The notes beneath the pieces are model-generated. The model was not told the origin of the DNA, ran no database searches, and saw only the letters and a list, made by a program, of their open reading frames with translations. From Clostridiales bacterium (GTDB taxonomy: Bacteria; Bacillota; Clostridia; Lachnospirales; Lachnospiraceae), in NCBI GenBank assembly GCA_029098165.1, contig JAQXNU010000043.1:1-37817 (forward strand): 37,817 nucleotides of DNA. Reading direction: 5' to 3'. Of the stretch, positions 8,107 to 14,384 are shown one piece after another. The position numbers and the translations under genes are program-made. The first letter of the stretch is position 1. The number at the start of each line of letters is the position of its first letter.

Positions 8107-8508
8107 CTATTCTGGAAAGATGTCCATCTTTTTTCCTTCAAACTTATATCCTACACCTCTCACTGTTTTAATATAGCGGCACTGCTTTAGCTCCGGTTCA
8201 ATTTTCTTTCTCATACTGGATACCAGACAGTACACAATATTATCAATGCTTTCCGGCAATTCCTCGTTATAAAGAATCTCAAAAATTTTTTCTTTGGTAA
8301 ATATCACACCTGGTCTCCCTGACAAAAGCATAAACAATTCATACTCTGCTTTCGTTAAGACGATCTCCGTCTGTCCTCTATAAATCTTATGATAATCCGG
8401 ATAAATCCTAAAATCGGAATTTTCTTCATCCTCTCCCAGAATGTTTTTTATATTTTCCGCCACATATTCTTTGTATCCCAATACAGTTGAAATAGTTACT
8501 TTCCCCAA
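8107..8508 (-). CDS. Stand-alone OmpR-type winged-helix DNA-binding protein
   Basis: A 133-aa protein consisting of a short N-terminus and one Trans_reg_C winged helix (about residues 32-125). It carries the usual landmarks: LTKAEYELFMLL, a recognition helix region ending in SSMRKKIE, and YIKTVRGVGYKF. No receiver domain precedes it; the in-frame region upstream runs only about 9 codons to a stop. The start is TTG with GAAGGGAAG upstream. It is the third gene after metK and the hydrolase, and ends at a strong terminator. Loss of the receiver implies control by abundance or by a partner, possibly the tandem receiver protein encoded upstream. Confidence 0.75.
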   Translation of the reverse strand: MGKVTISTVLGYKEYVAENIKNILGEDEENSDFRIYPDYHKIYRGQTEIVLTKAEYELFMLLSGRPGVIFTKEKIFEILYNEELPESIDNIVYCLVSSMRKKIEPELKQCRYIKTVRGVGYKFEGKKMDIFPE

Positions 8509-8563
8509 GCTACACTTCCCTTCTGTTTTCTCTTATTTAGAAATCTCATCACACAGATTCCTT

Positions 8564-9583
8564 TTAAAAATGATTCTCTATTCTCCATTCATCGATATGC
8601 TGTACAACCTGGGTCAAATTGGTATACCAGATATAATGTCCTCCATTTACAATATATAACTGGTGATTACCAGATTCTAAATCCAATTGATTTCTATGAG
8701 CAGTCTCCCATGCCGGAACATTTTGTACATTCTCTGAAGAAATCATAGTTAATACAGGAAGTGCCGATGGGAATTTTTTATCTTTTATAGAGAGTAATGA
8801 CTGATCCATCCCGTTCACTTCATTTCTAATCGTATCGTTGCTGCTTAAAGAATATGCCTGAATGTATTCCTCCCCATCACTCTCCGTATAAGTGTACCCG
8901 GAAACCTGTGGTAATGCTGCCCCATATTTCTCCGGATCTGTTTTCAGTGCCGTCTGGAATTCTTCCAAAGAAGAAAAGGAATTCTTGATTTTCTGAAATT
9001 CATCAATTCCCTGCAGCATATATTTCTTTTCCATTTCCATAGCCTCTGCCAGTTCTTCATCATATACCGTATTATCAACAGCAATGAAACCTTTTACTTT
9101 TTCCGGATAATTCTGTACAAAGTTAAGTCCATATACTCCAGAAATCGAATGTACCAGCAATACACACTGCTTAATTCCCATGGTGTCCAGTGCAGCATTC
9201 AATTCACTATTGATATTATCTACAGTTCGGTTAGTCGATGCACCATCACTAAGTCCATATCCAAACGGCTCTACAATCACTATGTTAAAACTCTCATCTA
9301 AAGATTGTGCCAGAGGTTTGAAGTAGATATGCGGTGATGGAACTCCCAGTGCCGGCATCATCACCAATGTGTTTTTTCCCTCATCTGCAAATGTTTCGCC
9401 ACTTGCATCCAATTTCCCATACAAAGCAAGATGCATATTATTCCCTTTCACTGTGATATATTTACTCGCATATCCAACTTGTGTTGCTCCCATAGCATAT
9501 ACCATATTAGAATTTCCTACCAGAAATGTAAACAGCATCGCAATCGTCATAATTCTTGAGATTCGCTTTTTGTATCTTCCCAT
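8564..9583 (-). CDS. Alpha/beta hydrolase with signal peptide
   Basis: The 339-aa protein starts with a clear signal peptide (positive MGRYKKR, then a hydrophobic stretch to about residue 30), so it is exported or membrane-tethered. The body is an alpha/beta-hydrolase fold: a strand-loop with PALGVPSP (oxyanion region), a nucleophile elbow LVHSISGVYG (Ser in HSIS, a variant of GxSxG lacking the first Gly), and a late GGHYIW carrying the probable catalytic His. AGGAGG is spaced well from the ATG. It follows metK by 18 bp, so both share the metK promoter. The substrate is unknown; an esterase, lipase or peptidase activity on a peptide or its ester is possible but unproven. Confidence 0.78.
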   Translation of the reverse strand: MGRYKKRISRIMTIAMLFTFLVGNSNMVYAMGATQVGYASKYITVKGNNMHLALYGKLDASGETFADEGKNTLVMMPALGVPSPHIYFKPLAQSLDESFNIVIVEPFGYGLSDGASTNRTVDNINSELNAALDTMGIKQCVLLVHSISGVYGLNFVQNYPEKVKGFIAVDNTVYDEELAEAMEMEKKYMLQGIDEFQKIKNSFSSLEEFQTALKTDPEKYGAALPQVSGYTYTESDGEEYIQAYSLSSNDTIRNEVNGMDQSLLSIKDKKFPSALPVLTMISSENVQNVPAWETAHRNQLDLESGNHQLYIVNGGHYIWYTNLTQVVQHIDEWRIENHF

Positions 9584-9601
9584 ACGTTTCCTCCTAATAA
9601 A

Positions 9602-10792
9602 TTATTTCAAATATTTTTTCAGTTCTTCTACCTTATCTAATCTTTCCCATGGAAGGTTGAGATCGTTTCTTCCAAAATGTCCATAGGCTGCCGTCTGTTT
9701 ATAGATCGGACGGCGGAGATCCAACATCTGAATGATTCCTGCTGGTCGCAGATCGAATTCTCTTCTTATCATCTCTACCAGACTCTCATCTGAAATTTTC
9801 CCAGTTCCAAAGGTGTCTACCATAATAGAGGTCGGATGAGCCACCCCAATTGCGTAAGACAACTGAATTTCACATTTTTTTGCCAGACCTGCAGCCACAA
9901 TATTCTTCGCAACATAACGAGCAGCATAAGATGCAGAACGATCTACTTTCGTACAGTCTTTTCCAGAAAAAGCTCCGCCGCCATGCCGTGCCATACCACC
10001 ATAGGTATCTACAATAATCTTGCGTCCTGTTACACCACTATCACCGTGAGGACCGCCTATGACAAAACGCCCTGTTGGATTGATGAAAAATTTTGTATTC
10101 TCATCTACCAGTTCTGTTGGAATAATCGGTTCCAATACATATTTTTTTATATCTTCGTGGATCTGCTCCTGTGTCACATCTGGATCATGCTGTGTTGACA
10201 GAACCACTGCATCCAGCCGATGCGGAATACCTGCTTCGTCATATTCTACAGTAACCTGACTCTTACCGTCCGGTCTTAAATAATTCAACAAACCATCTTT
10301 ACGGACCTGAGTAAGCTGCCGAGTCAATTTGTGTGCCAGTGAAATTGGATATGGCATAAATTCATTCGTTTCGTCACATGCGTAACCAAACATCATACCC
10401 TGATCCCCAGCACCAATTGCATCAAGCTCTTCTTCTGACATTTTGTGTTCTTTTGCTTCCAATGCCTTATTCACGCCCAAAGCAATATCTGCTGACTGCT
10501 CATCAATTGCCGTTAAGACAGCACAGGTATGTGCATCAAATCCATAATCTCCATTGTCATAACCAATTTCTTTAATCGTTTCTCTTACCACCTGCTGCAT
10601 ATCTATATACGCATTGGTCGTGATTTCTCCCATCACTAATACCATACCCGTTGTAATTGCAGTCTCACAGGCCACTCTGCTCATCGGATCCTTCTCCATA
10701 AGAGCATCCAATATGGCGTCTGATATGGCATCACACATTTTGTCCGGATGCCCTTCTGTTACTGATTCTGAGGTAAATAATCTTTTCTCCAT
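9602..10792 (-). CDS. metK: S-adenosylmethionine synthetase
   Basis: A full-length 396-aa methionine adenosyltransferase, which makes SAM from methionine and ATP in the cytosol. Visible landmarks are [12 protein letters not shown] at the N-terminus (active-site His15), [12 protein letters not shown] (signature 1), [10 protein letters not shown] (signature 2) and GTG near residue 330. AAAGGAGAA precedes the ATG. It is an ordinary, intact housekeeping enzyme in an unusual place: inside a peptide/regulator island, co-transcribed with a secreted hydrolase and driven by a promoter carrying the island's shared element. It may be a second metK supplying SAM for a peptide-modifying or methyltransferase step, or the chromosome's only copy caught beside the island; the window cannot decide. 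Confidence 0.95.
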   Translation of the reverse strand: MEKRLFTSESVTEGHPDKMCDAISDAILDALMEKDPMSRVACETAITTGMVLVMGEITTNAYIDMQQVVRETIKEIGYDNGDYGFDAHTCAVLTAIDEQSADIALGVNKALEAKEHKMSEEELDAIGAGDQGMMFGYACDETNEFMPYPISLAHKLTRQLTQVRKDGLLNYLRPDGKSQVTVEYDEAGIPHRLDAVVLSTQHDPDVTQEQIHEDIKKYVLEPIIPTELVDENTKFFINPTGRFVIGGPHGDSGVTGRKIIVDTYGGMARHGGGAFSGKDCTKVDRSASYAARYVAKNIVAAGLAKKCEIQLSYAIGVAHPTSIMVDTFGTGKISDESLVEMIRREFDLRPAGIIQMLDLRRPIYKQTAAYGHFGRNDLNLPWERLDKVEELKKYLK

Positions 10793-10832
10793 AGTAAATT
10801 CTCCTTTGTATCAATATTTCATATTTGTCAAT

Positions 10833-10900
10833 AACATAAAATATCTTGACTACAATTGCTATATTTTTTGTTTACATTGTACTTTTTTCTGTCCGGTTGG
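10833..10900 (-). promoter_or_regulatory. metK promoter with island element copy 2
   Basis: The element at 10860-10900 aligns without gaps to copy 1 (31 of 41 positions identical by my count). A -10-like TATGTT (10833-10838) lies 21 bp downstream on the minus strand, and the element ends 68 bp before the metK start. No canonical -35 is present. Confidence 0.6.
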
Positions 10901-10926
10901 TTTTGCCTTCAAGCCAAATTATTTTG

Positions 10927-11700
10927 CTATTCTTCTACGAAATAACATATCCGTCTGATTAATTCTGGAATATTAACAGGACTGGTTATATAATCGCTTA
11001 CACCTTCATGACGGTATTGATATTCTAAAGATAAATCTTTATTATCAGTGAATATAAAAAACGGCAGTTCTCTGAATATTGGATTCTTCGTATTTTGATA
11101 TATTCCAGCAAGCTTTTTCATAGAATGAAAAAAATCCATGGCAATTCCATCTTGTAAAAATAAGTCACACAGAATCAATTCAATATCTTGACATTCTAGT
11201 AATTTATTCTCTGCTTCCCATATAGTTTCTACCATAATCATATATATCCCTTTTTTTAGAAGCTCTGTTTGTATAATAGAAGTAATTTCCGAATTCTTTT
11301 TTACAAGAAGTATCTTATGAAAGGCAGCTCCCTCCCCCTTGGATTCTTTATAAGCATACTCCAATAATGTTTCCTTCACTAAATCCAATTGTAGTTTGTT
11401 TATGCATATCTTAGCTCCCTTTTCCAACGCTTCTTTCTCATAATACTTTTTGTCATAGCATGTGAAAAAAAGGAATGGAATTTTGTATGCTTTCTCCTGC
11501 AAGTATTCTAGCAATTCCATTCCACTTCCATCTGACAATTTCAAATCCGAACTTATAATAAGTATTTGTTCCTTTTCTATAAGTTCTTTTCCTTGTGATA
11601 CAGAATGTGCAACTAATACATGATATCCTTTTCGCTGCAGAAAGTTTTTTATATGCCAAATATAATTACTATCGTCCTCTATTAACAATATCTTTTTCAT
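10927..11700 (-). CDS. Tandem receiver-domain response regulator without output domain
   Basis: The 257-aa protein has two REC domains and nothing else. The first (about 1-118) has the complete phosphorylation pocket: EDD at 8-10, phospho-acceptor Asp52 (SSDLKLSDG), Thr in FLFFTCYD and Lys in CINK. The second (about 128-257) keeps Asp in LILCDLFLQDG and Thr in FFIFTDN, but has KKN in place of the acidic pair and YITSP where the conserved Lys belongs, so it is probably not phosphorylated normally. No DNA-binding domain is present, so it likely acts through protein contacts, perhaps with the stand-alone winged-helix proteins nearby. Its promoter carries a weaker copy of the island element. Confidence 0.78.
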   Translation of the reverse strand: MKKILLIEDDSNYIWHIKNFLQRKGYHVLVAHSVSQGKELIEKEQILIISSDLKLSDGSGMELLEYLQEKAYKIPFLFFTCYDKKYYEKEALEKGAKICINKLQLDLVKETLLEYAYKESKGEGAAFHKILLVKKNSEITSIIQTELLKKGIYMIMVETIWEAENKLLECQDIELILCDLFLQDGIAMDFFHSMKKLAGIYQNTKNPIFRELPFFIFTDNKDLSLEYQYRHEGVSDYITSPVNIPELIRRICYFVEE

Positions 11701-11776
11701 TCCTTATCTCCATTGAATATCACAGCAATGAGTTACCTCTATTTTCATTTGCAACTAGAAACTTCTTATGATTACC

Positions 11777-11844
11777 ATCATAAACCACTTTAAGCAAGTT
11801 CGGTATATCTATTGTATATTTTGATTTTTTCTTTGCCTATTTTA
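11777..11844 (-). promoter_or_regulatory. Promoter of the tandem receiver gene with island element copy 4 (divergent)
   Basis: TATATCTATTG at 11804-11814 and GCCTATTTTA at 11835-11844 align with copy 1 at the same spacing, with the internal TTG kept and a TATGAT -10 candidate at 11777-11782, again 21 bp from the element. Similarity is lower than among copies 1-3, and the terminal TTGG is changed. Confidence 0.42.
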
Positions 11845-11878
11845 ATCCTATATATTTTTAGCATACATCACTCCACAT

Positions 11879-11908
11879 AAAAAAGCAGTGTAAATCCACT
11901 GCTTTTTT
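11879..11908 (-). terminator. Intrinsic terminator
   Basis: A 12-bp perfect stem (AAAAAAGCAGTG and complement) around a 6-nt loop, with the T run formed by the end of the stem. It lies directly after the stop of the winged-helix gene at 11918 and separates that transcript from the tandem receiver gene. It is symmetrical enough to work on both strands. Confidence 0.85.
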
Positions 11909-11917
11909 CTCCATCAC

Positions 11918-12331
11918 TTAATCTGTAATTTCCACAAATGAGTATCTTTCTTCTTTCTTTTGTACAATTGCAGAACCTGTTTGTTCTTGTATCGTTTTTA
12001 ACAACTCTTCTATACATATTTTGGCTTCATGCACTTCAATATTCGTAGCGTATGCAATTTCTTTAATCGAAAAACTCAACTCTGAATCACTCATCAAAAG
12101 TTGTAAAATATCCCATTGCAGATCAGTAATTACGATTTCTGTTCCATCAAAAATCATCCTTTTCTCTCCAAATTCAATATCCCATTTTCCGAAATGAATT
12201 CTTTCTTCTTCTATTATGTTTTGCATATCTAATCGCATGACTACAAAGGATACTTCCGGCCAACATTTCTTTAACAATTCCTCTGCTTTTTTTCTTTCCT
12301 CACAATTCTTAAAGTATAATAATTCTCCCAT
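11918..12331 (-). CDS. Divergent stand-alone winged-helix regulator
   Basis: A 137-aa protein whose start is best placed at the ATG at 12331 because AGGAGG lies 6 nt upstream, inside the longer track ORF. Residues about 45-135 resemble an OmpR-type winged helix: a strand-rich entry (HFGKWDIEFGEKRMIF), then ITDLQWDILQLLM, a middle helix and a C-terminal hairpin YSFVEI. The recognition part is diverged from typical Trans_reg_C. The first 45 residues are charged and unassigned; no receiver is present. It ends at a strong terminator and follows the XRE gene. It is the second stand-alone winged-helix protein of the island. Confidence 0.65.
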   Translation of the reverse strand: MGELLYFKNCEERKKAEELLKKCWPEVSFVVMRLDMQNIIEEERIHFGKWDIEFGEKRMIFDGTEIVITDLQWDILQLLMSDSELSFSIKEIAYATNIEVHEAKICIEELLKTIQEQTGSAIVQKKEERYSFVEITD

Positions 12332-12403
12332 TCTCTGCCTCCTCATATCATTTATCTTTATACTTTAAGTCTACATCCGAAATATTGCAGAAATCTTATT
12401 AAA

Positions 12404-12760
12404 TTATTCCTTTAGCCTTTTTTCTAAGATACTATCTTCATTGTATTTGTGTAACTGACCGCCCAATAAACGCTTTCCTATAATAATCCAAGTATCTCTA
12501 TTGTACTGATCCATATCCCTATACAACTCCATGATTTCTCTTTTATTGTCCTGCTCTCTCTGCTGTTCCTCTTCATCCTTTCTCAATATATAATCAACTG
12601 GGACTTTAAAGAATTTGGATAATGCAAGCAACATATCACCAGAAATATTCTCGTCTACCTTTTCATACTTACTAATTGTCTGTTGACTGACTCCTATTTC
12701 TTCCCCAAGCCTTGTCTGAGTCAATCCTAACTTTTTTCTTAATTCAGATATTCGATTCAC
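12404..12760 (-). CDS. XRE-family transcriptional regulator
   Basis: The 118-aa protein starts at GTG with GGGAGG upstream. Residues 5-60 form a Cro/C1-type helix-turn-helix (LRKKLGLTQTRLGEEIGVSQQTISKYEK followed by FFKVPVDYIL), and the remainder is a charged helical tail, possibly for dimerisation. Proteins of this size commonly repress their own promoter and neighbours. It is divergent from the atypical response regulator gene across a 205-bp region containing repeated TATCGT(G/A)GTA motifs that could be its operator. Confidence 0.85.
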   Translation of the reverse strand: MNRISELRKKLGLTQTRLGEEIGVSQQTISKYEKVDENISGDMLLALSKFFKVPVDYILRKDEEEQQREQDNKREIMELYRDMDQYNRDTWIIIGKRLLGGQLHKYNEDSILEKRLKE

Positions 12761-12829
12761 AAGCGTACACCTCCCGATACAATCATTTTACACTTAAATA
12801 CGCCTATGTTTTACTTTATTTAAGAGTAT

Positions 12830-12866
12830 TACTACCATGTATCGTGGTATATCGTAGTATTACTAT
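12830..12866. promoter_or_regulatory. Repeat cluster, candidate operator between XRE and response regulator genes
   Basis: Two head-to-tail 10-mers, TATCGTGGTA and TATCGTAGTA, occupy 12841-12860. The flanking TACTACC and GTAGTA make an inverted arrangement (ACCA...TGGT and TACTAC...GTAGTA). Such mixed repeats between divergent genes often bind the XRE repressor; the assignment is inference. Confidence 0.45.
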
Positions 12867-12965
12867 TTCAATTTCTATATATCTATGCCGAAAAAAAGTC
12901 AATCTATACAAACAATATTACAATTTCTTTTCTTTTAAATATACTAGTGCTTATAGGGAGGAGAA

Positions 12966-13643
12966 ATGCTTATGAAAAAACTATTATTGATTGGCACCCC
13001 GTCCGTCTTAGGGAAAAATCTGGAGAATATCTTAAAGCAAAATTATCACACCGATGTTATTTCCATCGTACCAAAGCAAATTAGCAGCATACCATTTAAC
13101 TCCTATAATGCTTTGATCTTGGATTTCACATTGTTACATAAATACAGCCTTACCATAAGTAAGACTGCAAAAAAACACTTCCCCAATATTATTGTTCTGT
13201 TTTTATGCCCTACCAATATTCCAGAACAAATTATTTTGGATTTGTATGAATCCGGTGCTGACGACCATTTATATATTTCTCTTTCATCACCAGCACTTTT
13301 GCTGAAAAAATTGGATATCTTATTTACCAACTATCATCTAACCACAAAGTACGAAGACAGCCACATAACTTTAAATTTTGACTCCTTAACCGCAGTGATT
13401 GACGGGATTGCTACTTCCTTTACTCCATTGGAATTTAAGCTGCTCAAACTACTCTCTCTAAATCCAAACACTGTTTTAACCAGACAACATCTTTTATATT
13501 CACTATGGGACCGAAATGGAAATTACGTAGAAGAAACCTCTCTGAATAGTATGATCTGCCGTATACGGCAAAGAATTGATACCGAAAATCATCATTATAT
13601 TAAGACAATATATGGGATTGGATATATGTGGATCACCTATTAA
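12966..13643 (+). CDS. OmpR-type response regulator with a degenerate receiver
   Basis: The 225-aa protein has a receiver-like domain (1-120) and a C-terminal winged helix (about 130-222; FTPLEFKLLKLL, SMICRIRQRID, YIKTIYGIGYMW). In the receiver Asp53 is retained (ALILDF), but the N-terminal acidic pair is replaced by GT (LLLIGTPS), and the conserved Lys near the end is absent (ADDHLYISLS). It is therefore unlikely to be phosphorylated in the usual way. A GGGAGGAG site precedes two possible starts, 12966 and 12972 (MKKLLL). No histidine kinase is adjacent. It is the only plus-strand gene of the island and converges with the three YTDDCG peptide genes, which makes it a candidate controller of them. 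Confidence 0.82.
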   Translation: MLMKKLLLIGTPSVLGKNLENILKQNYHTDVISIVPKQISSIPFNSYNALILDFTLLHKYSLTISKTAKKHFPNIIVLFLCPTNIPEQIILDLYESGADDHLYISLSSPALLLKKLDILFTNYHLTTKYEDSHITLNFDSLTAVIDGIATSFTPLEFKLLKLLSLNPNTVLTRQHLLYSLWDRNGNYVEETSLNSMICRIRQRIDTENHHYIKTIYGIGYMWITY

Positions 13644-13646
13644 AGA

Positions 13647-13677
13647 AGCAGCATAATCCATTACAGATAACGCTGCT
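13647..13677. terminator. Weak hairpin between convergent genes
   Basis: AGCAGC at 13647 pairs with GCTGCT at 13672, closing a 19-nt loop between the stop codons of the response regulator and peptide C. The U tract is poor on both strands, so terminator function is tentative. Confidence 0.3.
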
Positions 13678-13695
13678 CCTTCCCTATTACACCAT

Positions 13696-13833
13696 CTATT
13701 CTACACAAGTAATGAAACAATTAATCATAAAACAATCCGTTATACATTTATGTCTTGTTATGCCACAATCATCTGTATATATATTTACTTCTTCTTCCTG
13801 TAATTCAACCTTCTCTAATTTTACATCGTTCAT
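13696..13833 (-). CDS. Small cysteine-rich peptide C (YTDDCG family)
   Basis: A 45-aa peptide not listed in the ORF track. The ATG follows AGGGAGGAT at good spacing. The N-terminal half is acidic and charged like a leader (MNDVKLEKVELQEEE), followed by VNIYTDDCG, then C and DC in the CX6CX3C pattern shared by three tandem genes. This copy differs from its siblings: instead of the GGGA segment it reads FMINCFITCVE, adding two more cysteines (five in all). No GG leader cleavage site is present. It is the most distal of the three peptide genes and the most diverged. Confidence 0.78.
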   Translation of the reverse strand: MNDVKLEKVELQEEEVNIYTDDCGITRHKCITDCFMINCFITCVE

Positions 13834-13949
13834 AGAAATCCTCCCTAATCTATTTCGAACTTTTGATTATGCATATATCTAAACGCTGCTACCAATATTG
13901 GTATTTTGTTAATCCGAAAGCGTCTATATGGACTTTCTCCTACTTTATA

Positions 13950-14090
13950 TTACTCCATAGGGGTTATAAAAGCACCTCCACCGATACAATCTGTTACACA
14001 ATCTTTTCTTGTTGTTCCACAATCATCTGTATATACATTCACTTCTTCTATCTCTATTCCATAATTTTTTGCTTTTCTCTCGTTTTCCAT
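13950..14090 (-). CDS. Small cysteine-containing peptide B (YTDDCG family)
   Basis: A 46-aa peptide absent from the ORF track. AGAAAGGA lies 8 nt before the ATG. A charged N-terminus (MENERKAKNYGIEIE) is followed by EVNVYTDDCG, five residues, CVTDC and IGGGAF, ending ITPME. The three cysteines are spaced CX6CX3C exactly as in peptide A. The conserved part begins at about residue 16, so the first 15 residues behave like a leader and the rest like a core. Function unknown; precursor of a ribosomally made, possibly modified peptide is the best guess. Confidence 0.82.
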   Translation of the reverse strand: MENERKAKNYGIEIEEVNVYTDDCGTTRKDCVTDCIGGGAFITPME

Positions 14091-14128
14091 GTCTTTTTTC
14101 CTTTCTGTATAAATTTATCCAGTTGTTA

Positions 14129-14272
14129 TTAGTATTCAATATTGAGCCAAGCACCTCCGCCCAAGCAATCATTTAAACAATGAAACTGAATCTCTCCACA
14201 ATCATCCGTATAAATGCTTACTTCTGCAATAAGGAGTTCTCTTGCCTCTTGTTCATCTCTTCGCTCCTTCAT
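14129..14272 (-). CDS. Small cysteine-containing peptide A (YTDDCG family)
   Basis: A 47-aa peptide absent from the ORF track, with a very strong ribosome site (AGGAAGGAGG). The N-terminus MKERRDEQEARELL is charged; then come EVSIYTDDCG, CLNDC and LGGGAW, ending LNIEY. Cysteine spacing is CX6CX3C. It is the first of three tandem paralogues, 112 bp downstream of the permease stop codon, with its own promoter carrying the island element. Adjacent transport genes make it a likely exported product or the ligand sensed by that transporter. I do not recognise the family. Confidence 0.85.
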   Translation of the reverse strand: MKERRDEQEARELLIAEVSIYTDDCGEIQFHCLNDCLGGGAWLNIEY

Positions 14273-14313
14273 CCAACTTTCCTCCTTCCTGTTAATATTT
14301 TTTTGATAACATC

Positions 14314-14380
14314 AGTATACTATTTTAAAATTTCATTTCCATATTTTATGTGCAGATTGCATTTTTTTCTTTCTGTTTGG
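14314..14380 (-). promoter_or_regulatory. Promoter of the YTDDCG peptide genes with island element copy 3
   Basis: The element at 14340-14380 aligns without gaps to the copies in front of metK (31 of 41 identical) and the GG peptide (29 of 41), and ends in the same TTGG (plus strand). A good -10 box TATACT (14314-14319) lies 20 bp downstream on the minus strand. The element ends 68 bp before the peptide A start, as in metK. Confidence 0.65.
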
Positions 14381-14384
14381 ATAA

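Noticed and set aside
10793-10926. Possible SAM riboswitch before metK
   Set aside because: The gap is only 134 bp, filled by the promoter element and -10 box, and no SAM-I-like multi-stem structure with a terminator was seen.
11720-11836. Minus-strand open stretch of 38 codons (KYTIDIPNLLKVV...) ending before the tandem receiver gene
   Set aside because: It has no ATG/GTG near its beginning with a ribosome site, overlaps the proposed promoter, and resembles no family I know. It could be a gene remnant, but support is too thin to annotate.
13628-13882. Plus-strand ORF of 84 aa in the track
   Set aside because: It lies antisense to peptide C, has no ribosome site and an unlikely composition; the minus-strand peptide explains the region.
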